Shown here piece after piece: positions 39,372-48,066 of a stretch of 61,062 bases of DNA. Source of the stretch: Amoeboaphelidium occidentale (taxonomy: Eukaryota; Aphelidiomycota; Aphelidea). The DNA lies in the NCBI GenBank assembly GCA_023515795.1, contig JALGPX010000247.1, positions 2,123 through 63,184 on the forward strand. The letters run 5' to 3'. Below the pieces are notes generated by a model, which saw only the letters and a list, made by a program, of their open reading frames with translations, had not been told where the DNA came from and ran no database searches. The translations under genes were made by a program, and so were the position numbers. The first letter of the stretch is position 1. Each line of letters opens with the position of its first letter.

Positions 39372-41623
39372 ATGTTGCTGACAGCGGATACTTCTTTGAG
39401 CTCTATAGAAGCGTCAGAAGACATGATCATTCGCGTTGAAGTTCCAGAACTTGGACTACGTAAGGCTGTACGTGTTGATTACAACCATGATAATGTTGAA
39501 TCTATTATGGCGCAGCTTCAAAGAAAGATTGGGTTCGATGACGACTGGTTAAGCGAGCGGTGTTTGTTTCGTGTGGACATGCGGTCAGTATCAAATGGGT
39601 CTGATAGCCCTCAGGAAGATCAATCGCTTTGGTTGTCTGATAAGAATGTGAATCTCTGCGATATTAGACCTGCGCTGGTTAATCAAGAATATATGGAATT
39701 ACGACCACTTGATGGATTTGATACTTCTGATTTTGAAGACGAAAATACGCTATTTACTGAGAGTGATATTGAAGATGTTGAAGAGGATGAAGAGGTTCAA
39801 GAAATCTATGAAGTTTTGCAGGGAAGTCACGATCTTGTTGATCCTTTCAATAACGAGACGTCCTTTGACACTATTGAAGTCACGGAGAGATTGCGAAATA
39901 ATTTAACAATTAACACTTCTGATTTGCCGGTGGTGTTGGTTGATGAGGATTTCGTGCTTCCTGAACCGCCTGCACCGCTTTCGCCGGAAGAATGCGCCGC
40001 TTTTGCAGAAAGAAGACGAACTTTAATTGCGGAAACTAAGAATGATGACACTTTAGTTTTAAGGATTGACATGCCTGAACTTGGTCAACGGAAAGCCATT
40101 AAGGTTAATTTGGATGATACTGTTGGCGTTGTTATAGAGTCCGTGAGAAAGAAGGCGAACCTTAGCGCAGAATGGACAGATTCAAGGAAATTGTACAGGC
40201 CTCACGTTCATGATTATCCACTAAACCTAGATTTAATAGTCAGGAATTGCTTGCCTCCATTCGATTTGCACGAATTTTTAGTTCTCAGAGGCCCGCTGAT
40301 TTTGGAAGAGAAGGATCTTCTTGTTGTCCCTGAGGAAAATACATTAGCAAGATTTCATACTCCAGACAATAGCGACATTGAAGACATTGCAGGTATTTTC
40401 ATTACGCCTGACACTGAACTTGTACAAGAACGAAAAGTTGTCGTTAAAGAAGCGGCACCTGCTATTAGAAGTAGACAAGCAAGTATAGTAGTGCCTCGAT
40501 CTCCAGGTAAACCAAACAAGCTCAAGAAGAAGGGTTCGTTAAGATGGAAAAATGTTACTAAATCATTCAACAAGAACAAAGAAACTAAACCAAAGAAACC
40601 AGAGAAAAAAGCGAGTAAGAGCCAATTGAAAACTCCTGGAAGAGTATTTGGCTGCTCATTGGAGTCGATGCCTGTGAACAGTTCATTTGTTCCGCATGTA
40701 GTGGATAATATTTTGTCTTATTTGGAAACAAGTGGTAATGTTTCAATTGAATCATAACTAATTTGTGTTAGATTTGCAAACAGAGGGACTCTTCAGATTG
40801 TCAGGAGCTACTTCGACTGTCAAGAAGATGAAAGCTTGGCTAGAGGCTAATGCTGATAGAAAAGTTAAAGTGTGGCATCCTTCTCTTATCGATCCACATT
40901 CCGCTGCAAGCTGCTTGAAGTGCCTTTTACGAGAACTACCTGATCCGCTCTTGACTTATGATCTTTATGGATCCTGGATGGCAGCACAAGCCTCTCCTAA
41001 AGAACGAAGGCTTCTTTACTACTACACTCTGGTTCATTCTTTACCTGAACGAAATTATCATCTTTTGAAGCGACTTCTCTTATTCTTCTCTGATCTTTCT
41101 AGATTTGAAAAATCCAACAAGGTAATTTATCAATGGTTTCCGTTTCTTACTTATTTATTAGATGAGCGTCAAGAATCTAGCCACAGTTATTGGGCCGAAT
41201 ATTCTGAGCCCTAGAGATGACATCAACAGTTTGTTTTCGACGACCTTTCAAATCAACGTCATTGCACTAGAGCTTATTCAGCACGCTCATGATTTATTCC
41301 TAACAGAAAAAGATTTTTATAACAAGTTTCCTGAATACGATCATCAGAAGTTCACCAAAATTGTTAAAGTTCTTTATCCCTACAGACCTCGCTTCTCTGC
41401 ATACATGGAAAACTTTTCATTGGAAGAAATGGATGATACTTCCGCCCTTTTCAAAGAGATCCCCTTGGAAGTTGACCAGATTGTGTTTATTGAATCGATA
41501 TTGCCTTATGACTCTGAGAGCGAGCAGGACAGTGGCTGGTGGCTTGGTCAAGTGGCTGGTACCAATGAGGTGCGCCGTGGTATATTGCCGTCTAATTACG
41601 TGAAATTAATTAAAGAGTTTTGA
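39372..41623 (+). CDS. RhoGAP-SH3 protein with two N-terminal ubiquitin-like repeats
   Basis: Exons 39372-40734, 40772-41121 and 41162-41623 give 724 residues. The RhoGAP domain (about residues 435-600) shows GLFRLSGA with the arginine finger, CLKCLLRELPDPLL, and KNLATVIGPNIL after the second intron. It stimulates GTP hydrolysis by Rho-family GTPases. A C-terminal SH3 follows (ESILPYDSESEQDSGWWLGQ, GILPSNYVKL). The first 330 residues hold two copies of a ubiquitin-like or RA/FERM-F0-like module, beginning IIRVEVPELGLRKAVRVDY and LVLRIDMPELGQRKAIKVNL, separated by an acidic stretch. A basic linker precedes the GAP domain. Introns are 37 and 40 nt. Confidence 0.85.
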
Positions 41624-41661
41624 ATAAATATAAATTACATGGAATTATTCGAGTTTTTTGT

Positions 41662-43965
41662 ATGATCAGCCGTGCTTTCAAACGGCTCTTGTCAGGCAGG
41701 CCCATTTCTCCAATAGCAAAAGGCGATTTCATCGAAACTTCAGTGTAACCTTAGATATTTACATCTTCTGCTGATAATTATAGAAAGGGGCGCCCTTATC
41801 GCGGAATAGTGAAAGTATATGACGAGAACACCAAGATGATTTACTTGACGAACAACAGATTTGCGTGGCTAGGAAAGCTTATGTTCCACGGCAAAGCTCA
41901 TGATAAGGCTATAGTTAATACAGACAAGATCGTATCTGATGCTTATCACTTGCAGAAAGTCAATAAGTCGCGATATCTTGGGCTGTATGATCATTTCCAA
42001 CAGCGCGGTAATTTCAACGTGGAGGACGCAGCAAAAGTCTTATATCCTGAACAAGATCCGCCATCTGTGGAGCTACAGTACTCGATCTACATGTTCTTGA
42101 AAGATAATCCAAAGTTGTTTGAAGCAGAGTCACGAGAAGGCAACATTATTCTTTACGCTTGCAGAGATAAAGCCGAAATTGAGTTTATAAACAAACTAGA
42201 GAGAAACCAAAAGGGCATGTTGGTGACTTGCAAGAAAGTTGGGGAAAATATTATGATCGCTCGAAGATCAGGTCAAGCTAGCAAAGCTGTTCCTTACGAT
42301 GAGAATGATTTGCAAATTCTTAAAGGATTATTGATATATTCTGCATCTGCTGACAATATCAGCCCTTCACCTTATTTCCAGTTTGCTAAAAAATTTATGA
42401 GTCGTGTCGGTTCCCAGTTTAAATTTACTCCTGAAGGATGCAGAGAAATGCTTGAGGCTGCAGGGTTTTTAAGGAATTGGGATAACCTTAAAATCATTGG
42501 ACCAAAAGGATTAGGTTCAACATACGAATTAATTAACGCTGGAGTGCAGCATTACGACTGTAATGAGTTGCAATCCGATGGTGTTGATGAAATGCTTGAG
42601 CATCGCCGAGATTTCGGAAATATGTCAGTTTACACAATTGATTCTAGTGATACATTGGACGTTGACGACGGACTGTCAATTGAATTCAGAGAAGGCAGCC
42701 ATCCATGGTTTCACATTCACATAGCAGATCCATCAGTTATCGTCAAACCAAACAGTCGATTGTTTGCAGATGCCCTCAAGAGAGCTTCTTCATGCTATCT
42801 TGCAGGTAGAACTATTAATATGATTCCAGACAGTTTAGTGACAAGTATGAGTATGGAACCGGGCAGGAGTAATAAGACTCTAACTGTCAGTGTTTGCTTA
42901 GACGAGCAGGGGAAATTACACGATTATAAAGTTGGTTTAAGTTTAATCAAAAACGTCAAAAAGATATCCAAAGCTGAAGCTAACTCGTATTATTATAAAG
43001 AAAAGAATTCTGGTTTATTCCGGCTTCCAGATGAGGATCACGAGATGTGGAAATTCCCTCTAGATTTATCATCACACATTAATTTGAATAATGAAGACAA
43101 AAAAGCTTTAGATGTACTTGAAAAATATGCTTACTTGCACAGTAAAGTGCGGCAAATGGACGATGTGCGAGTGTTCAACTTGCCTTCACTGCACCTCGTT
43201 AAAACTGCCAAGAGCTTCAGGGTTCTGCCGTTTGAAGTCTCTGGCTCTCCAAGATTTCAAGAGAATCCGCTAAATTTTGAAGTCAAAGCATTCTCATTAT
43301 CTCCAGCTTCAATGGTGGTACAAGAATTCATGATTATTGCTGCGTTGGTCTTCGCCAAATATTGCCATGAACGGAACATTCCAGTGTTATTCAAATCGCA
43401 GAGCAAGCCAGAGTTTGATTTTGAACCATCATTCAATAATGACGTTTTCTTCACAACAAAAGATTCTCTTATGTTAATACGGAAACTTACAGCCGGTGCA
43501 TTAACTACAATGCCAAGCGAAAACTATACTGCAAATTCTCAATTATACGCCCAATTAACCTCACCAATAAGGCGTGCGAATGACTTGATCAACCATATTC
43601 AATTCAAATCTTTTGTTAAAGACAAAAAGCCTTTCTTTCAAGAGTCTTATCTTAGTTCGTTGGCAGAGGAAATCTCAAAGAAGCAAATAACAGCTCGCAG
43701 ACTTTCCAGAATGGATTTCAGATTTTGGATGCAACAAATGATGCGTAACAAGGGATTTTCAGATGTTTTTAATGGCTACGTTATGCAGAAATCAACAATC
43801 GATGGATTTTATGATGTTTGGATAAAGGAACATGCCTCAGGAATTCTCATGAAGTGGGATGATTTACAACCGGCAACAGATCATATTGGTCGATGGATAA
43901 GAGTATCACCATATGAAAACGAGCAAGGGATAAGATATCGAGAAGTTAAAGATTCTATTCTCTAG
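41662..43965 (+). CDS. RNase II/RNB-family exoribonuclease, Dss1-like
   Basis: Exons 41662-41744 and 41784-43965 (39-nt intron) give 754 residues. The N-terminus (MISRAFKRLLSGRPISPIAK) looks like a mitochondrial targeting peptide. It is followed by GDFIETSVKGRPYRGIV. The RNB catalytic core has YTIDSSDTLDVDDGLSIEF with the Mg-binding Asp residues, then FHIHIADPS, SMEPGRSNKTLTV, VVQEFMIIA and a YAQLTSPIRRANDLINH signature. Dss1-type RNases degrade mitochondrial RNA together with the Suv3 helicase. The gene ends on a TAG that shares 4 bp with the 3' end of METTL25. Confidence 0.88.
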
Positions 43966-45560
43966 GCTTTTCTCAGTACGAAACACATGTTTCTTGGTGA
44001 AACTATTGGGTCAAATATTGGAAGCACTTGAAGAGAAAAGTCTTTCTTAACGTCATACTCTTCGAGAAGATACAATATGCGATCAGCCAATAACAAGCTT
44101 TCAGATACTTTAGAAGTCGCGACTCTTAAAGTCATGTAATAGATTAGTCTTTGTTTTCCTTTTCCGTCAAAAGCATCATAAACTTGTTTAATTTCCTCAT
44201 CAGATATTAATTCATCTCTCTTGTACATGTAAGTGTGAATCTTGTTAAAATAAGTGAAAAAGTCTCCATAATACCGAGAATTCTTGAGCTTTCGCATAGC
44301 AACGTGAGTGCGAATGCCGTAATCCAGTTTTCCACTAATGAATAACACTGCTTGATAGATAGCCCTGTAAAAATGCTTTCGAGCAACCAACTCAAATTCT
44401 TCAATCGGCTGCGATGTTCCCCAGCGCTGTAGAGCCTGAGAGGACAATCCTCTAGCCGTTTGTCCCATTTTGAAACCATGCAAATACTTAGAAAGTGGAA
44501 AGCCGATAAACCTCTCGCCATGGCAACATTCTTCAACCATTTCTGACGATTCAGTCAACAAATTATAGCAACAACCAACGACGCCTATACTTTTAATACT
44601 TTCTGACCCCATGAATGCTTTTAAAGTGCAAGGGACCAAGTTTCCACAAATATGCAAACCAACTATGCCAGAGTTTTCATGATCAATATCAACAATTCGT
44701 TTAATATCTTCATGCGATTTAATGTAACACTGAACTGTTCGTATAAGTTCTGTGTTCTCATTGACAGCAGCATTACCATCCACGTTTTCATTTGATGCTT
44801 CTGTTAATTTTAGCCTTTCAATTCTCCTAGCAGTACCGTTAATTTGGACCGGATCGAAATCAACTGCAGTAACATCATATCCATACCCAAAAGATAGCAA
44901 CGAAGACAAATATCCTTGACCAGCTCCAATATCGTACAATTTAGGGCATTCGTCCAAGGGAAGTAAATCGTCAATAGCACAACCAAAGTTATCAATCTCG
45001 TGCTTCTTCTTTAACGACATTCCAAAGTCGAAGTTGGTCATTTTAGAGCGAATAAACTCATCCTCAACTCCATAATCCTTCATTTGTTCTCGTGGCATGG
45101 CGAGAACTTTCAAGTCTTTGAGAAACTTTAACAACAAATTATCCTCCGGAACAACCACGCCCTCAGGAAACTTCCCATATTGCACTAAATCAATAAGATC
45201 TTGAAAGCCCCACTGCCCCTTTTGGTCGAATACTTTACGCCAATCTTCCGGAAAGATATCAGATGCTCGATCATCGTTCAGTCCAGGCACAGTACCACAA
45301 ATCCCTTTGCCTTCGTGGTGGAATTGCCCATTCCATTTCGTTTTTACAAAGAATTCTGCTCCATGAAAGTCTGTGAGAAAGCTATGATCCTCCATGAATG
45401 TGCGCATGTCTGTGATGTACTCCTGAATAACACGCTTTGCATGTTCAACATCAACATCCAGCCAAGGATATTCTGCAGCATCGCCGGAATATTCCGTTTC
45501 CGGATCAATTTGAACCAATTTCGCCTGGTACTTTGGTGGTAACTGAATCCGCAATTTCAT
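43962..45560 (-). CDS. METTL25-like methyltransferase
   Basis: A 532-residue SAM-dependent methyltransferase-like protein of the METTL25/METTL25B (RRNAD1) family. Seen: LYDIGAGQGYLSSLLSFGYG (SAM loop), VTAVDFDP, IVGLHICGNLVPCTLKAF, IGVVGCCYNLLTE, ERFIGFPLSKYL and ARGLSSQALQRW. All these landmarks are in family order, so orthology is convincing although the substrate is not established. The stop overlaps the RNB gene's stop by 4 bp. The ATG is 17 bp from the divergent Ted1-like ATG. Confidence 0.88.
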   Translation of the reverse strand: MKLRIQLPPKYQAKLVQIDPETEYSGDAAEYPWLDVDVEHAKRVIQEYITDMRTFMEDHSFLTDFHGAEFFVKTKWNGQFHHEGKGICGTVPGLNDDRASDIFPEDWRKVFDQKGQWGFQDLIDLVQYGKFPEGVVVPEDNLLLKFLKDLKVLAMPREQMKDYGVEDEFIRSKMTNFDFGMSLKKKHEIDNFGCAIDDLLPLDECPKLYDIGAGQGYLSSLLSFGYGYDVTAVDFDPVQINGTARRIERLKLTEASNENVDGNAAVNENTELIRTVQCYIKSHEDIKRIVDIDHENSGIVGLHICGNLVPCTLKAFMGSESIKSIGVVGCCYNLLTESSEMVEECCHGERFIGFPLSKYLHGFKMGQTARGLSSQALQRWGTSQPIEEFELVARKHFYRAIYQAVLFISGKLDYGIRTHVAMRKLKNSRYYGDFFTYFNKIHTYMYKRDELISDEEIKQVYDAFDGKGKQRLIYYMTLRVATSKVSESLLLADRILYLLEEYDVKKDFSLQVLPIFDPIVSPRNMCFVLRKA

Positions 45561-45577
45561 TTTGTTATCAATACTGG
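45561..45577. promoter_or_regulatory. 17-bp divergent intergenic gap
   Basis: The METTL25-like ATG (minus, 45560) and the Ted1/PGAP5-like ATG (plus, 45578) are 17 bp apart, so this interval must sit inside overlapping promoters or leaders. Confidence 0.5.
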
Positions 45578-46904
45578 ATGATAGTGATAAGGCTAGCTTT
45601 TTACAGCGCCATACTTCTCTTACTATTTGATTTTATCATATACTTTTATCCGTATCTGATAACGAAATTGGCTTTTAATGTTCATGGTTCGTTTTGAAAG
45701 GTGCTTATAACATTCATTAGACGCCGATCTCAAGTTATTGCTGGTTGCGGATCCACAGATACAGGGGGATGCTGTACTTGACGCTAAAGGCCCGTATTTA
45801 GGTTGTTTCAACTGCTGTGCTTACTTTACTTATATTGAAGGCATTTCTGATATCCTATTCAATGATTTCTACATGAAACACTTGTTCACATTTGTCTCAT
45901 GGGCCTTTCAACCTAATTACACTGTGATACTCGGCGATCTATTTTCATATCAAATGCTCGATAATGATGAGTTTAACCGCAGGGCTAAGCGTTTTAAATG
46001 GATATTTGAGGTTTGTTTAATGTATTTTTGACTGATACCTTCCGTAGCCTACAACAGAACATATGCAACTTTACGCTCTAGCCGGGAATCATGATATTGG
46101 TAATTATCTATCTACTGAACTTATTTTATTCTATAAGGGTATGGTTTTGATATGTCACCGGATCGAATCGAAAGGTTTGAGAGTGTTTTTAACAAGACAA
46201 ACCACATTGTGGAATACGGAAACTATTCTCTAGTCTTCATTAACGCTATGCTACTTGATGAGGTTTCACCAGCTGTAGAGGTAAATGTCGTTTGGTACTA
46301 TTAATCTTGTTGTGATTAGGCGTATCGAAACAGTACTTGGGCATTTATTGAAGAAACTGCACAAAAGACAAAAGGGCAGAATGTCATTCTGTTTTCGCAT
46401 GTTCCATTATACAAACCAGAGGGATTCTGTGTTGATGATCCCTCAATTAATCGTGTTGCTTCTAATGCAGTGTTATCGCAGAACATGATATCAAAGTATC
46501 ACTCTGGCAAGCTTTTAGATCTATTGAAACCTATCTTTGTGTTTGGAGGACACGATCATGAAGGATGTCATACTATTCACTCACAACATCCAGACGGCGA
46601 TGGAAATTATAGACACTATCCTGTCACAAAGTCTGATGTGTTTCTATTTCCTTTTACATCTTCACTGAGACAAGATGAAGTTCACGAATGGACTGTGCGA
46701 TCCATAATGGCAGAGTTTTCTGGGAACATCGGCTTGGTTGTTGTTAAAGGACAAGAGTTCACATTTATACCATTTCGATACATCAACCACATTGCAGTTT
46801 GGACTCTATTGGCATTAAACACGATAGCATTTATTGCATTATTTGTAGTAATTCAAGTATCCATAAGACGCTACAAGAAGGCACCAAAACCAAAGAAAGA
46901 ATAA
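45578..46904 (+). CDS. Cdc1/Ted1/PGAP5-type ER metallophosphoesterase
   Basis: Five exons (45578-45686, 45721-46010, 46048-46099, 46138-46280, 46320-46904; introns 34-39 nt) give 392 residues. An N-terminal signal anchor (AFYSAILLLLFDFIIYFY) leads into the metallophosphoesterase motifs: LLLVADPQIQGD, VILGDLFS, LAGNHDIG, ILFSHVPLY and FGGHDHEGC. A C-terminal membrane segment (WTLLALNTIAFIALFVV) and a Lys-rich tail (KKAPKPKKE) follow. PGAP5/Ted1 enzymes remove ethanolamine phosphate from GPI glycans so GPI proteins can leave the ER. The Lys-rich end fits ER retention. Confidence 0.9.
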
Positions 46905-46918
46905 AAAAGACGGCTGGT

Positions 46919-47190
46919 CTAAGCTTGCTCAATAGCGACTGTGGAGCCATTTTTAGTTCTAAACCTACGGAAACGTAAGTTTGAGGTACGGAAGTTCTTA
47001 CTGCTTAAATGCTCTGACTAAGGGAGTACACAATATTCGTTGTGACTNNNNNNNNNNNNNNNNNNNNGTCTAAGCTTGCTCAATAGCGACTGTGGAGCCA
47101 TTTTTAGTTCTAAACCTACGCAAACGTAAGTTTGAGGTACGGAAGTTCTTACTGCTTAAATGCTCTGACTAAGGGAGTACACAATATTCG
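46919..47190. repeat. Duplicated contig ends around a 19-N gap
   Basis: The ~129 bp before the N run (46919-47047) recur after it (47067-47195), with a C/G difference in the intron acceptor region. This again indicates unmerged overlapping contigs. The second copy is used for the Som1-like gene. Confidence 0.85.
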
Positions 47191-47334
47191 TTGTGACTCG
47201 TATCTGCACTTGTACTGAACTATTTCTATTGGCTCAACCTCCTCTACTTCATGTGAATCTGCTTCAGTGGTCTTTTCCACAAGAAAGCGCTGTGTGCTTT
47301 TCCTCCAAGCTGCGATATTGACATCTGAGATCAT
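47070..47334 (-). CDS. Som1-like mitochondrial inner-membrane peptidase subunit candidate
   Basis: Exons 47334-47153 and 47115-47070 (37-nt intron) give 75 residues, starting MISDVNIAAWRK. The C-terminal half reads IVQYKCRYESQRILC, PLVRAFKQFRTKNGST and VAIEQA. This matches the short Som1 pattern (L-x-QY-x-C ... C-x-P-hhRxFxxC-x-xGxTVExT), although the second conserved Cys after the Arg-Phe is Phe here. Som1 helps the Imp1/Imp2 protease in the intermembrane space recognise some substrates. The size fits. The assignment is from motif memory. Confidence 0.5.
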
Positions 47335-47370
47335 TGCGGAATTAAAAAGGATTTAAATTGCGATTATGAT

Positions 47371-47906
47371 TTATTGTTCATATTCGATTTCGAATACGCT
47401 CATTTTCTTATCAGTCTTCAGCGGGACGCTTTCCTTTACAAGTTCGCCTGGCGTTTGTGGCGCGAAGATACTCTGAAACAAGGTCATCTTTGGCTCAATA
47501 ATGTTTGTTTCAAAGTAGAAAAATTGTTCCGCCTGGTCTCTAGTCCATTCAGCCTTGCCTGTTCAGATTGTTAGCCGCGTTTACTGTTTCAGGTACTTAC
47601 GACAACGAACCATGATCTTGCCAAACTTGAACAAATCTTGGTGGGCCGTTCTATCTGATGCAAACGCCAATACCACCGACTGATAAAAGCTAAGTATCAA
47701 ATAAGAGTATAATACCTGAATGTGTTCCAAGTCTTGTTCCGTGATGGAATCACTTGAGAAAACACGCTCAGTGTATTCACTTGAAACATTAATGCGTTAT
47801 AAATGCGCGGTTCTTACTCATGATATAAAACCTTGACGTTTAAAATAGTCTTTGTTGGCTTATGGATGATTAAGCGGTCTTCTGGTGGCATGAAGTATTC
47901 AACCAT
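47371..47906 (-). CDS. Uncharacterised 139-aa protein (4 exons)
   Basis: Exons 47906-47818, 47779-47716, 47679-47601 and 47558-47371 join in frame with GT-AG introns of 36-42 nt. The protein begins MVEYFMPPEDRLIIHKPTKT and contains YTERVFSSDSITEQDLEHIQ, SVVLAFASDRTAHQDLFKFG and AEQFFYFETNIIEPK. No family is recognised. The four consistent phases make it a real gene. It starts 161 bp downstream of the Fanzor stop on the same strand. Confidence 0.65.
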
Positions 47907-48066
47907 GATGAATTTTAAATGTTGAAACACAAAACAGGAAAGCCCAAAATTTTTATTTTCTCATATCCATCACACGGGTCCGAAACCAAATGGATAAACC
48001 AAATAGCTCCTTTAACGCGAAATTTAATGATTTTTCGAAATAATGCTTTACTCCAGCTAGCCAAGG

